A stretch of DNA of 64,000 bases from Meconema thalassinum (GCA_946902985.2 OX336389.2:793228979-793292978), one strand, 5' to 3'. Shown: positions 1-12,545, counted from the stretch's first letter. Made by a program: numbers and translations. The notes: generated by a model from the letters alone, not told the origin.

Positions 1-2227
1 CAGTGAGTAAATCCAATTCCACTTGAGTGTATTTTAAAGCGGCATCAAACGAGAGCCCAGGACTCGTATAATAGTGAGCCGGGTCAAAGCCATAAATGTG
101 CTGACACAACTCACGAAATTTTTCAAACACATCAGTGAGCAGAAATACATCCAATTTTAGGTAATGCATAGCATATTCACTTAGCGTCTTAATGTCAAAC
201 ACTCGCCAAACTTGACATGCATGTGCATAGTCTTCATCGGAAACGGTACTGCGTGTTAGTTTTGAGTAAAATTTATCATACGGTGGGAGTTTTGTTTGCT
301 TTAACACGTCCCAGCTGTTGCAGAAATCATATGGGAATATACCTTTCCGAATGCACAATTGAAATTGCTTGGGATCATTAAAATGCATTCTGGTATTTTT
401 TAATTCCTCTTCATTCAAGCCATTCACAAGACTGTCTAGTGAGGATGCCATAAACTTGAAGGAATCCAAAAATCTAATGCTAAAGTTGCTCAACCGCCAT
501 GTCAGGGCTGTAAAACGCTCATGGTTTTGGGGGATGATGGTAAACGAGCCCTTGTTGACATGACTCAATTCACGAATGAAAAACTGAATGTCATAATTTG
601 CCAGATTGTGGAAAAAGACACTGATGAAACGAGGAGCTGAAAAGTTCAAATAGCATTTACTATGTGCAGCTCCACGAAACTCTCCCGTAAAGTGTGAGTG
701 ATCACGAACGGTGTCTTCAGCACTGATCAGTGGCTTTTCGCAAATATGGCATGTCGTGACATGCTCATACTGCTGTTGCTGTTGTGGCGTTAGGCTCATG
801 GGTACCGGGTGGTCGATTAATCCCTGTACATGGTCGGCCAACTTAACAAGTTCATCCAAAAACCATCTGGCACAATCTGGCCCCTCACGGTATTTGTAAA
901 CGGATTGTGTGGGGTCAGGCACACACCACATTAAATCCTATGGCAAAAGGTTCATGTTTTTGAATGGGTGTGGTTGAGCTAATGGTGGGATCTGGTTCAC
1001 ATCCCGCCATGGTTGTGGTGAGAGTTTCAAAATCTGCGTACACCACATAGGGAACAGTGTCACGCTTATGTCTGTCCTTAAACTTTAACGTAGCCTTGTG
1101 CCCTTGTGGCAATATCTATCTCACCGCTTCATGAGAAACGCAATCTACCCTATGACGTTCTAAAAGCGTAGGGGTTGTAAAATATTGCAGGCAACGAACA
1201 CAAATATGTTTTGTACACTTTTTCTTAGACATTTGACTGCTTAGCAATCTACTCAGGCTTTTAATCAGGCAATAGTGATTCACCTCTCCGTCAGCCAGAA
1301 ATAAAAGATGAATGCGGTGTCGTTTCGGTTCTTTTGTGGCATAAAGAGGACCCACAATCTCATTACCATCAGGGCCATACACCATGAACGAAAAGTCCTG
1401 GTTGTCTTGTTCAAACCTATGGATTTCCGTTAAGACCATAGGGAACGATACTCTAGTTAAATTTAATGTTTGTTTTAATTCATCAAACTTGGCCTTGTAC
1501 ATTCCTGGTCGACAACTGTCACGTTGTGCTGGCTGCAAATATCCAGCCACACACCAGAGGAAACATTTATCATCTTTATTTTCAATATTTACCACCGCTC
1601 TCCGACAGGCAATCGCTGATGGTAAAGAAATGTGTCTAGACCCAGTATTCAACGGGTTGAAATGGCAAATGTTGATTTTCAGGTAATGGATTTTGTCTAA
1701 GGCTAAACTACTTGGTCCTTGTTGTAGTTTATCAAATTTTGATAGCAAGGCATTGACCACATGGGATTGATACCACTCGTTCAGATTATCGGCTATCAAA
1801 AGCCAATATAAAATGTTTTTTTATGCTCACCGTCCTTGTTTTTATAAATGAAATCGCACAAGAGTTGTGTATTAACCTTTAAAGCCATATGCAACCTTTG
1901 CGCTGTACAAATTTGTTCTTTAAAATGTCTAAATATGATTCAACAAAGTCTTTTGGGATTAAACTCTCACTAACATTCACTACGCGGCCAGAGCAAACAC
2001 GCTTTTTAAAACAGGATTCAAGGGGTTCCCAAGTTTAAGCTATCGGAAGCAGTGGCAAAAGACATAATTTTTATAAAAGAAACAATCTCACCACAGTTTT
2101 CAGCCGTAGACTGCTCGGTAAACACTGGTCCCCAACACACAGCAGTGGTTGTAGTGGTCAAGCGTTTTCCAACACAATTAAAAGAAATAAAATAAACCAC
2201 CATGAGTATATCCATTCCAAATAGCAT
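1..2227 (-). pseudogene. Polinton/Maverick-type protein-primed DNA polymerase B, 5' part, degenerate
   Basis: This is the N-terminal and exonuclease part of a family B DNA polymerase, the replicase of Polinton/Maverick (adintovirus-like) elements. On the minus strand I see a C..C zinc-finger-like stretch near 1140-1215, an exonuclease I motif YADFET near 1035-1055, the HFTGEFRGAAH segment near 660-700, an exonuclease II-like HNLANYD near 600-625 and an exonuclease III-like YLKLDV near 150-170, then the SPGLSFDAA segment near 30-60. The palm domain lies beyond the left edge. The frame is broken: an in-frame TAG at 1116-1118, a one-base shift near 915, and further shifts near 1805, 1905 and 2020. 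It is therefore an old, inactive copy. No other Polinton gene (integrase, ATPase, capsid) is visible here. The family call is firm; whether it is Polinton or adintovirus is open. Confidence 0.85.
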
Positions 2228-3325
2228 TTATCGTTAAAAAATAAAATAAAAAAACAGGATATATAATTTCAAAAAATCTTACCTGGGTTTTGTAAAAAAA
2301 AACTTGCTTTTTCTGCCTTGTCTTGTTGGCTTCTGTGAAATGGTTTGCTTCTCTCTGTCTCTCTCTCTCTTTGTCCACAACAACAAGTATATAGGTTATC
2401 TAAAACAAACAAAATAAAAACAATCCATAAATGAAATGGTAAACCAATAATCATTTTATCATTGATTAGCATAAAATAAAATAAACAGTGTTATTCCAAC
2501 ACTTACCTCAAATATATAATGTATCCAATATAGTAACCAACTGGGGTTGAGCACACGAATGCAATTACTTTTATACACATAGGATACAGCCTATGTTTAC
2601 ACTGCAGTGTTTAAAACAGTAATGACTGACTGCGTGTCATATCATGATCAACACTCAAATACCCCCTGCCCTCCTCTCCTCGCCTCAGCCCCTCGCCCTG
2701 TGTCCCTCTTACCACAGCTGTTAACATCGCTCTTGCCCTGCAATTGGCTATGGCAATGGTAGGGGGAGGAGTTATACTCGCTTGCTGCATTATTTCTCTG
2801 ACGTCGTTGCGATATTGTTCGACCTCCAACTCACCTCTGCGTCACGGTAATTTTCCATTGGCCCGTTGTCCCGTCCGCTTACATTCCTGAATCGCGACAA
2901 CATGTTACATCCTGTCACCCAGCCAGCCAGGCTCCAAGCGGGTCTTTCGAGCAGATATTCTCTTTTCCCACTCTGGCTGCCAGTTAGACATACATAGAAG
3001 TTCTGTTGTTGTCGACTATTTTTATTCGTCTCATAGCATTATGAATTTTGTCTGCTTACTGGTCAGTGTTTACCAACATGTTTTAACGATCGTCATGAGG
3101 GATTTTCGAAATATTCGCCTTCATTCGTTCGTCATAGGAAAAAAAACGAAAAGCGACCCCTCGTTTTGCCATACATCGCCCCCGTCGAAATAGCCATTTC
3201 TCATATCCACCATGGCCAATCAGAGCCTCGTTGTAACGTACGTCAAGCGCTACCGGCTCTCTGTCTACAAACACGCTTTTATTAAAAAAAATAAAAAAAA
3301 AAAAAAAAAAAATTCTTAGTTTTTG
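2228..3325. other. Flank upstream of the polymerase remnant, no recognised gene
   Basis: It lies immediately 5' of the polymerase remnant, so it may be the rest of the Polinton, but no second Polinton gene or terminal inverted repeat can be recognised. Two short minus-strand ORFs (2611-2829 and 3083-3274, 72 and 63 codons) resemble nothing I know. A CT-rich run lies at 2350-2375 and an A-rich run at 3283-3312. Confidence 0.4.
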
Positions 3326-4440
3326 GTCCTAGAGACTTGATATTTATTTTCACGATAGAAGGGATAGGGATCTTTCATTTATGTCAAACAATTTTTTTTG
3401 TCAATGTGTTAGTTTCCAAAATATAAAAAATTCAAAATTTGAGTGTTTTCAAAAAATCTCAAGATATAAAAAAGGTTTATTATAAAAAATAAAGGTCATA
3501 GAGACCATTCGTTTCAACTATGGTACAACGTTCTATCATGTTTGGTTTTCAAAATATCGCCTACTTTTAACAAAACAAAATTTTTCAAAAAATTTTTGAA
3601 AAATATAACGAGTGGTCTATAGCAAAGAGGATGTCATGCTCGAGTCCAAAAACACCTCATTTGTTAAAATACGACCATCCGTTCGCCAATGATCACCAAT
3701 GTTCGCGAGAAAGTAGGCTATCAGTTTGTTTTTCCTCCTACACCCTTGAAACTTGCTGCCCGCCTAGAGGGCATACCCACCTTTCATTAACGTCAAACAA
3801 ACGTTTTCCCAAAATTCACCGTTTCCAAAATAGCGCTAATCCAAAAAACAAAAATTTTCAATATTTTTAAAAAAATACTAACACACATGCTTAGCCAAGG
3901 GATAGTCATCCCAACGCCAACAATACCTCGTTCGTTAAAATACGACTACGCGTTCGGGAGATATCGCAAAGTTTATATGAAAGTAGGGGGCGGCTCAGAA
4001 CCCCCCGTACTACACTACTGCACAGTTTTAGTCCTAGAGACTTGACATTTATTTTGGGGGTAGAGGGGGTCAGGGCCATTCATTTACGTCAAACAAATTT
4101 TATTGTAAACTCATTAGTTCCCAAAATATAAAAATTTCAAAATTTAAGTGTTTTCAAAAAATCTTAAAAAATAAAAAAGTTTTATTATAAAAAATAAAGG
4201 TCAGAGAGACCATTCGTGTGAACTATGGCACAACGTTTTATAATGTTTGGTTTTCAAACTATCGTCTATTTTCAAAAACAAAAAGTTTCAAAAAATTTTC
4301 AAAAATATGACGAGTGATCCATAGGAAAGAGGACGTCAGCTCGAGTCCAACGACACCTCATTTGTAAAAATCCCACAAGGCGTTCGAGAGATATCAGCAA
4401 TGTTCCCAGGAAAGTAGGCTGTGCGTTTAAAACCCCCGTG
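3326..4440 (+). repeat. Tandem direct repeats, about three degenerate units
   Basis: GTCCTAGAGACTTGA occurs at 3326 and 4031, 705 bases apart, followed in both by the same AT-rich text including ATAAAGGTCA and ACCATTCGT. A more diverged middle unit has ACGTCAAACAAA near 3790. A second landmark, ACCTC.TT.GTWAAAATACGAC, recurs near 3655, 3925 and 4350, followed by TTCG.GAGATATC. Units are thus about 270-425 bases long. The repeat has no coding potential. It could be a minisatellite or the terminal region of an unrecognised element. Confidence 0.75.
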
Positions 4441-4912
4441 CCGCCCTACTCCCGCATGCCCACTTCCCACTCACTCTTTAGTTTTATTGCTGCATTCAAC
4501 TCCCAATATTTTCATCCAAGCATTTGCTTGTTATTTTCTTTTCTGTTCTCCCTTATGGTAGAGTCTGGGCGACTCTATTACCACGGAGTGACAGAAGAAA
4601 GGTTAAACTTACTCCTCTCAATCCCAATAGAGAACGTGTAGTATGTACTATATTCTAGACACCTTTTGGAGTGATTGCAGCTTGAGTAATTGCGTGCCAC
4701 TCCGTTGCTATCGCAAGAGTTTTTAATTTTAATATGACTAACATAAGACATAAATGAATGAAATTCAGTTGAACGAGGACAAACTAATTTATTTCACCAT
4801 ATATTGAACAGGAGGTCAGATAATGGGAATCAGTTGTTTTACCAAAAGAAATCAGCAATTTATTAAGTTTTCATTCGGTCAATTTTTCAATATGTTTATA
4901 TTGTGTGTTTTA

Positions 4913-4954
<42 letters not shown>

Positions 4955-5095
4955 CATCATTATTATTATTGATTGTTGTCATAGTAGAAAACGTTATTGA
5001 TTCGGTATAAATTATTTATCCAGTGCCAATTTCTGTGGACCAGATTTACTTAATTAGACTCCTGTCCTATAGGTCCTGATTTCACCCCCAACCTT
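4441..5095. other. Anonymous AT-rich DNA with a (TTA)n microsatellite
   Basis: No gene is recognisable. A (TTA)n array of roughly 60 bases lies at 4912-4970. The 67-codon plus-strand ORF at 4438-4641 starts inside the preceding repeat and looks like chance. Confidence 0.6.
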
Positions 5096-5480
5096 TTCCA
5101 AGTTGTTGTTTCGTTTATGGACTTGCGATATCGTGGTCATCAGCCCCAAGTATTTGTGTTTGTATGGGTTGGAGAATTAGTCTGATACGTTGTGTATTTG
5201 TGGTGACTGCACCAGTATATGAACTTGTGATCGAGATTAGGACTGGAGGAAAACGTCTGTGGCCTTATGCGGGTACCTTCCCAGCATAAATTAAGAGCAG
5301 AAGTAAGAATCCGTGGTAAACCACTATTCTGTCAGCTGAAGTGCGAATTCAACCTGCCTATTCTCAGCTATCCACGTTCCAACCCTCAGTTTTGAATTAC
5401 ATTCCTTGGCAAACTTGGGACCCCAGGACCTTCGGGACAGGCGCTTCGACACAAACCCCTACACTACAGAATGTGGCGCT
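5096..5480 (-). mobile_element. tRNA-derived SINE, family S1 (diverged copy)
   Basis: The body matches the copies at 9.6 and 22.8 kb: GTTGTTGTTT at the left (the 3' tail on the minus strand), then TCATCAGCCCCAAGTA, GTGGCCTTA, ACCACTATTCTG, and CTTGGCAAACTTGGGACC near the head. It is more diverged than the other two copies, and the tRNA-like A and B boxes are poorly preserved. Confidence 0.65.
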
Positions 5481-5597
5481 GTGTCAAGACAAGTAATTCT
5501 TACCTCAGGTTAACCATCCTAAATCTAAGCCCCAGGTACAGGTACACATTCTAGTGCAGGCAACACAATAACACAATAACACAAATTATTATACAAA

Positions 5598-6225
5598 TCT
5601 CTACTTAGTATAAAACAAAGTTCCCGATTCTTGGATGTTACGGGTAAACTCGAGAACCACTGGATGTATTTTGATGCGGTTTTCACCATTCTGTAAAGGA
5701 TATCTCGAGGATGATTTCTGTAGAAAATAATTTATTTATGATCAAAGGAAGCCAAGCAGTAACGATTTCAGTGGAAAAGTCGAAACAAAACCTGACGTCC
5801 GAGCGCATTGTAAGCTTACGATGGGCAAACCGTTAAAAATACCTAAATACTATGAGTGTAAGAATTGTTCAACATGACAAGTTCTACAAAAAAAGTCCGG
5901 GAGAGCATATGTCTATCTTCAATAGATCGCCCACTATAAGTGTTTTTACGTTTTAATTTCTTCCAACCATGTCCATTCAACTACTGGGGCGACAGTTTAC
6001 GAGCTAGCTAAGGGCGACTCTATCATCCCTGTTTCAGCCTAGCTAGCGGGCGAACCTATTGCCCCAGACACAGCCAGCAGCAAACCGTTGAGTCATGTTG
6101 AGTTAAGACTTCTGAGAAGGGTGGTTGTGTTTGGAGGTTCCCTGGAAATGCAACTCGGGTTTTCTTCATTTCGCCTGTGAAACACAGTCAATTTAAGATT
6201 GGACGAAAGGGGGATTATATTATAT
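5598..6225 (+). mobile_element. Non-autonomous Helitron, family H1, 3'-truncated copy
   Basis: It starts A|TCTCTACTTAGTATAAAAC, the same 5' end as the complete copy beginning at 6250, and stays alignable through GACGTCCGAGCGC, CTAGCTA and GGACGAAAGG. It then loses homology near 6225, shortly before the second copy begins. The terminal hairpin and CTAG end are missing. The two copies lie head to tail with starts 652 bases apart. Confidence 0.8.
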
Positions 6226-6249
6226 TAAATTATACTGATTGGCGTATAA

Positions 6250-7106
6250 TCTCTACTTAGTATAAAACAAAGTCCCCGATTCTTGGATGTCACTGGTAAT
6301 CTCGAGAACCACTGAATGGATTTTGATGGGGTTTTCACCATTCTGTAAAGGATATCTCGAGGAAGGTTTCTGTAGAAAATAATTTATTTATGACAAAAGG
6401 AAGTCAAGCACAAACGATTTCAGGGAAAAGGTAGAAAAAAAAACTGGCGTCCGTGCGCTTTTTAAGCTTACGCTGGGCAAACCGTTAAAATATCTATATA
6501 CTATGAGTGTAAGAATTGTTCAGCATAAAAAGTTCTACAAAAAGCCTGGGAGAGCATATCTCTATCTTCCATGCATCGCCTACTATAAGTGTTTTTACGT
6601 TTTCATTTCTTCCAGCAATCTCCATTCAGTTACTGAGTTGATAGTTTACGAGCTAGCTAGGGGCGAGTCTATCACCCCAGTTAAGGCTTAGCTAGCGGAC
6701 GAGCTTATTGCACCAGATACAGCCAGCAGCACACTGTCGAGTCGTGTTGAGTTAAAAACTTTAGAGAAGAGTGGTTGTGTATGGAGTTTACCTGGAAGTG
6801 CAACTCGGCTTTTCTTCATTTCGCCTGTGAACTTTTCGTTCCGCAAAATTCACAGTCAATTTAAGATTGGACGGAAGGGTGATTTGTGTTTCATGCACCT
6901 CGCCATTTTTAAATTACGTCTGACAAGAATTTGTTGCACATGCATCTCCATGATAATAATAATTTAATAGTCCAGTCAGTGATTTTAACCCATCATGCCG
7001 AGACGTAAAACGGATATTGGTCGTTTTTCATTGACATTTAAAAAAAAACGCTTATCACTTAATGCATTCATAACTGTTCCCGGTCGAAGCCGGGTCGGGT
7101 TGCTAG
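6250..7106 (+). mobile_element. Non-autonomous Helitron, family H1, complete copy
   Basis: The classical Helitron termini are visible. The 5' end is TC preceded by A. The 3' end is CTAG (7103-7106) followed by T. A GC hairpin lies upstream: CCCGG at 7079-7083 and CCGGG at 7090-7094, with a TCGAAG loop and 8 bases between the stem and CTAG. There are no inverted repeats and no target duplication, as expected for rolling-circle elements. At 857 bases it is too short for the Rep/helicase and must be mobilised in trans. A third copy, inverted, lies at 54290-55141 and shows the same two ends, which fixes the boundaries. Confidence 0.9.
6995..7078 (+). pseudogene. Remnant of a Helitron Rep/helicase ORF start
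   Basis: Near the 3' end of the Helitron an ATG opens MPRRKTDIGRFSLTF, which resembles the typical N-terminus of animal Helitron proteins (MPRRK..IGR). It stops being meaningful within about 25 codons, before the terminal hairpin. The inverted copy at 54.3-54.4 kb keeps the same start. I infer that this family arose by internal deletion of an autonomous element, leaving only the first codons of its ORF. The resemblance is from memory of the family, so confidence is moderate. Confidence 0.5.
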
Positions 7107-7959
7107 TTCTACATAATTTGAAGTGCACAGGTCTGATGACAAAGATCATTCTAGCCCCTAAATAAAAACGGCGACATGAATTTATTCAGCAGTGTGCTAC
7201 GGAATGAAATGACACACAGCATTTATTTGCATATCGAAATTTCTTGAAAATATAACACCTCTATTTCTAGATTGTGTGGGTGTTCATAATCACGGGATAC
7301 TTTTCTTTGTGTACGAAACAAAATTTCCCATGTTAATCTATTGCACATAGCAGTGGATTTCTGTCTAGAGATATATTCTTTTGTATTGAATAACATGAGT
7401 CCTTACCCTTATTAAATATTAAAATTCCCAAGTTCCCCCGAACACGTGACCACCTACCACAGTATTAATGGAATACCTACATGCCTGAAGGCAATCCCAG
7501 TGTCTTTTCGCCGTCCTGTTCGCTCGTCGGATAATGCAGGCCGGGCAAGAGCGGGCTGGTGCTGGACGGCACATGATGTGCAGGGTGTAGGAGTGAACAG
7601 GACGGCTGTAAAGCAGGATGGGATGGGATTCTCTCTCCTCATAATGCGAGTTAAAATGGACAAGAAACTGGAACAATTATGAAGAGTTGTACCATGGATC
7701 CTCGCTTGACTCTGATCATAGAAATACATATCTATCTCTTTTTTCACATGAAATGTCTTTTGAAATTTGTATAAGCACCTTCCCATTTTTAATTTCTTAG
7801 TTGAGAGTGTGCGCACACATATTCACTGACATTGTGATATGTGTTCGTAGCCACTGGGCCCTGGTCATTGTTACTCCGCGGCGTAGGCGTGCGGGTCAAA
7901 TCGCGCACCACAACTGCGATTGGCAACTTCAGTATGTCCGATGATCCCAGCGCTGACAG
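7107..7959. other. Anonymous DNA between Helitron and SINE
   Basis: No recognised gene. Overlapping ORFs on both strands occupy 7419-7816, but none has a familiar domain and the opposing frames suggest chance in a slightly GC-richer patch (7440-7640). Confidence 0.4.
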
Positions 7960-8145
7960 CGGCTATCCTCATGGTGGATTTTTCCCTGGATTTTTCCTCA
8001 CTCTCCACAGACAAATGCCTGTCCATAATATTACACACAGTTACAGCCGTCGCTGAAACACAGGTTATCAGGCAAGTTCAACAAAAACCCGAGACAACGG
8101 GACTGGTCACCAAAATGTCCCAAACCTCTAACACGAATTAACAAC
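7960..8145 (+). mobile_element. SINE-like fragment, family S4, with AAC tail
   Basis: It contains CCCTGGATTTTTCCTCACTC and ends CAAAATGTCCCAAACC followed by an AACAACAAC tail. The same order (CTGGTTTTTCCTCACT, GATGTCCCAAGCCCC, AAC-rich tail) recurs at 58650-58825. Only the 3' part is recognisable, so the tRNA head is unproven. Confidence 0.6.
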
Positions 8146-9622
8146 AACAGTTGTAATATGTTGGACAATAGAGAAGTGACAAGTCTGTGGGCGTAATGGA
8201 CTCAAACTTATGTGACTGCAGCTGGTTTAATACAGTCAGCTATAAATAACGTAAATCCAATCTTCCTAATTTAATAGTGTTTTTAAAACTCCAGTAAAGA
8301 AGCACAAAGTTTTGTAATCCTCCCATGGAATGCAGGTTGTTTCCGGACGCCTTCATTTTAATCCCTTCACGAAAAAAGTAAGTGGCTGATGATCGCCTTC
8401 ATTTCCCTAATGAACTGTGGTAAAGTGAAAGCATCAGCTCCTTTTTCCCGTCCTACGCGCATTCTAAGTGGCAAGGATCAAGTTCGCTAATTTGTTTTAC
8501 TGCGCTCACACAGAAAGTCCACTCACCAGATTTCACCTACTCTTTGAGCCCATTCTCCATGTGACATCCATGGAATCACACCCTAGGATCAGATATATCT
8601 GCCTCTCATAATTCTCTGGCTTGTTGTATATCTTAAATTCATAATGTATAATCAGCATTGTTAGTGTCACATCTTCATTTTTTGAAGCCCACTAATGTTA
8701 TGGTATGTAAAGGGGAATGCATATTATCCTGAAGAGAAATGGAGTCCCCCATGAGGGAGAAGTATAGTCATATGTTTTTCAAATTAATTTTGTTAATGAC
8801 TATAATATAAATATTTGAATTAGGTGATTAATGACTGCTAATATTGTGGGTTTTCTTAATCATGCCTAATTATTTTTAACACTTTTAAATACCATGTGGC
8901 AAACGAACCTTAGTAATTTTAAATTTCCAATTGTGATAAATCGTAGAAGGCAAGTCAATATTTCTTTTGAACTTCATTTTGGGGCTTAGAGCATTGTAAT
9001 CATCAACTCCGTATACTTGACTGTAAATTAAATTTGAATTCGCTTAATATTCTCAAATGCCTGTACAGAAGTCTAACTGGAGTCCCACAGTACATGGTAA
9101 AAAACGTACAGTATTACAACCCCATATTGTTCCCGTTTCTGCAAGGTTGTGGATACACCATGTTGAAGATAATTTTCCTACGTCATGTTCAATACTATAC
9201 ATTCGTATTGCGAAACTATACTGTTCCCGCCATATGGGCTGCTGGTAGCCTTTGACCTATATGCTATTCTGGTGTTATTAAGAGACAGCATGCCAACATT
9301 GGGGCTACAAGGTTACTACTTCCACCTCACTGGCGCATTTTAGACAGCTGAAAACTCAAAATACTGGTACCCTATTTTATCTGCATTACCTGAAAAACAA
9401 TGAGACCAGCAAATACAGTATATTTTCTGAATTATAGTTTTGCCTGTCGTTAACAGTATAATTTATGACATGTATATTGTTTATTCGTTCATCAATGGTT
9501 AATGAAGGCAGGAGATGGTGCCGTCTTCCTGGTCTTCTATAGTAGAAAGTGACCTGAGAGACGAAATAATGCTTGTGGAATAGGTTAGACATTTATTATG
9601 TTAGGAATGGACTACTTCTTAA
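8146..9622. other. Anonymous AT-rich DNA
   Basis: Nothing recognisable. Two overlapping plus-strand ORFs of 63 and 73 codons at 9034-9255 have no familiar motif. Confidence 0.5.
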
Positions 9623-10012
9623 TCTTGTTGTTGTTGATTCTTTAGGGGTTTTGCGACATTGTAGTCATTTAGCTCCGAGTACTTGAGTGAGTATAGAATT
9701 CGTCTGATAACCTGTGTTACTGTGATGTCTATGCAAATGTGAGTATTTTTGAGATAGGATTTGGGTAGAAATCGACCGTGGCCTTACATGAGGTAACAAC
9801 CTGGCATTTACCTGGAATAGGAGTGGGAGACCACGGAATAACACTTCTAGGATAGCTGAAGTAGGAATCGAACCCTTAGTTTTGCCTCATGGGGCTGAGT
9901 GTATCCCGTTCAAGCACTCAGACCCGAATTATATTTCTTGGCAGAGTCGGGAATTGAACCCGGGCCTCCGCGGTGTCAGTTAATATTGCTAGCCACTACG
10001 CAACGAGAATCT
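9623..10012 (-). mobile_element. tRNA-derived SINE, family S1
   Basis: Read on the minus strand, the head has an A-box-like TGCGTAGTGGCTAGC and a B-box-like CCCGGGTTCAATTCCCG, the internal RNA polymerase III promoter of a tRNA-derived SINE. The body has CAAGAAATATAATTC, the paired GGGTTCGATTCC and GTGGTCTCCCAC text, and ends at the left in (AAC)n. It matches the copy at 22.8-23.2 kb over its full length. Confidence 0.85.
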
Positions 10013-12050
10013 TCTTAAACTGAGGACTAGATAACGAAAATCAATTTAACAGGAAGTACATCAGTTTCAATTCAGATAATGAAATGTGGAGCTATAATTC
10101 AAAAACTGTTACTATCGCCATTATTGATTGTCGCATATCTACGCCATAAAAATGAGGCATCATCATTCCTAAAACCTTTGTTAAATTAATATTCTTGATG
10201 AAACTAATATTAGCACATTTATTATTTTACATATTCTCATATCACTATACAAAAACAAACAACGTGTATCATGCATTTCAATCCTCGTTTCTTGTAACTG
10301 AAATAACGAGTTTCATGAAATTATAATCAACCGATTTCAATTGATACGAACCCAATTATACTTACAGACATACAGACATTGAACAAACAGTCCCTTTAAA
10401 TTGTTGTGATAGGGATAAATAAAAAAAATACTCATTTCCTTAATTCCAAAAGTACAGACAAAATATATTTTAGTTCAGGCAGTTGTTGGGGAACATTTTA
10501 CTGCTTGGAACATCATTCATTTATACTAAATTCTTTCCTGTGACCAAATTAAAGTGGAATACTAATCGTACAGACTAGTGTGATTCCAGAAGTCCTTTAG
10601 CCCGTGCTTCATAATTCTATTTTGTGTCTAACATTCATCTATAGGTCACGTTCCTAATGGCCACAATTCCCGCAGGGCGAATATGCACCCGCTTTGCATT
10701 TTAATAGTGAAAGCGGCGATGTAAAATCAGTTGACTCTTTCATTGTATATTCAATCGATACATTTCCCACTAACTTTGCAATATAGTGAATAAACTTCAA
10801 TTGGTTCATTCAAACTTCTACAACACACAACCTGAAAGAAGTATAACTACGCAAATGTTCATATTCATGATTAGCTATACTTATAGCATAGGATATTGGG
10901 AACTGTACGCGCAGAATTAAGGATAGGGTGACGAGCGAAACTGACTAACATTTGAAACTTCCCAAAAACAGAATTAATCCGACCTGGAATCCAAAGAGAA
11001 ACTTAAATCAAAGCTACATTTTCCACTGATTCATTTTACTTCCATGTCATGCACTAGGTGTGCCTAAGGAAGCATTTTTACAACATTGCTTCTTTATATG
11101 AGCAGTTACTTTCAAACGATACATGTTTCGAAAGGATATGACTTTTCTAATGAATGCTCCTTACGATGCAAATTTAAGTTCATCTCGTAGAATTTGATAG
11201 TTAGTGTCCTTTACAGTATGGAGCCTGTAACACACTTGATCATAAAAGAGAACAATGAGCTTAAGCCGATTTTTCATTTAATGGATTTTAATCCATTATC
11301 CATTAACCAGCTCAGTGGAAATCTTGTTGTTATAGTTTTTGGTTTCTTTAAGGTGCTTGGGACATCTTAATAATCAGCCCCAAGTTGTTGGCTTTGCCTT
11401 ATACCCAATGTTTATGTGGTAAATGTAATGGATGGTGGTGATAGCCCATCTACCCTGAAAGTAGTGGTATGTGTTACAGTAATGTTGCGATAAAGAGTTC
11501 CAATTGTGATATAGCCCTACTGAGGATTATGTTACATAAAATCCACGTTGTTAGCTTTGGCAGTGCATTATAAAGTATTAGAAATGTTGAAAAATTTCGA
11601 GGAATTTAAATAAAAAACTTGGTTCTAAATTCAGTACATGCCTATATTATTACCTTAAATTCTGGTTAAATTTGGGGTGCATCACATGTATCACTTTCAT
11701 ATGATTTGCCTTTTCAGCCTCGGTTCTTGACAACCCGAGCTATTTCGTAAGAGTAGCAAGATTTCGATACCTGAAGTCACAGAGTGCGTTACTTGTAGTT
11801 AATAGCATACTATTGGAAATATATCTTAACACATGTTTTATGAGGCCTTCTTTAAGAAGAAACGCTTCTTCTGGGCATGTGCACATGTGCGCATGTTTGC
11901 ACTCGTTACAATTCTTGAATGATTTCACTGCATCCGTTTGAATAAATCCCCTGTTATATTTGAAAGTCTACGCCTGATAGGTATCATTTGACAGTGCTCG
12001 ATAGCTAAAATCAGTAGAATTATTTTGGTGATTAAAATAATAATTATAAT
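10013..12050. other. Anonymous AT-rich DNA with a short S1 SINE fragment
   Basis: No gene is recognisable. Around 11325-11400 the text TTGTTGTTATAG, then CTTGGGACATC and TCAGCCCCAAG resembles the 3' part of SINE family S1 on the minus strand. Confidence 0.5.
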
Positions 12051-12545
12051 AATAATATTAATCATCATCTTATCTCCACTAACATTCATCCCGTTCATCC
12101 TACATTCATCAATCATCCAACATCTTTCTACAATACACATCCATATACCATACTATGCTCCACCCCCAGATCATCGTCACCACAATCATCCCCCTCAATC
12201 ATCCCTATATATTTCCCATCTATCTCAACAACTCAAGCATTCCCCATCTCCAATTTTCATCCACCATTATTCTACGATACTCCCTATACGCCATATTATT
12301 CCCCATTTACGCATCGTCTTCACCCCGACCATCCCCTTTAACCGCCAAATTAAATTAAACATAAAAATTAAAAAATAATAACAATAATAATAATCCACAT
12401 ATATCATTCATCAAGCTCCATCTCCACCTACATCGTCTTAGCAATGCTTTCTACCACTAAACATCTTATGATCTAGACGTAAATACACCCCTAATCACCT
12501 CACTTAATTACTTTCAAACAACCAAAAAACTTAAAATCCCCCGAG
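12051..12545. other. G-depleted, strand-asymmetric block
   Basis: The plus strand is almost free of G: I count 18 G in 12061-12540 (480 bases, under 4 percent) against frequent C, mostly CATC, CCATC and CATTC words. It contains a 117-codon ORF (12025-12378) rich in I, H, P and S, which simply mirrors the composition. A second block of the same kind lies at 12661-12840. Confidence 0.75.

Noticed and set aside
7419..7816. Overlapping ORFs of 78-120 codons on both strands
   Set aside because: Opposing frames over the same bases, no known domain, and an ordinary local rise in GC content explain them.
12025..12378. 117-codon ORF rich in Ile, His, Pro and Ser
   Set aside because: The absence of G removes most stop codons (TAG, TGA) on this strand, so the ORF is a product of composition.
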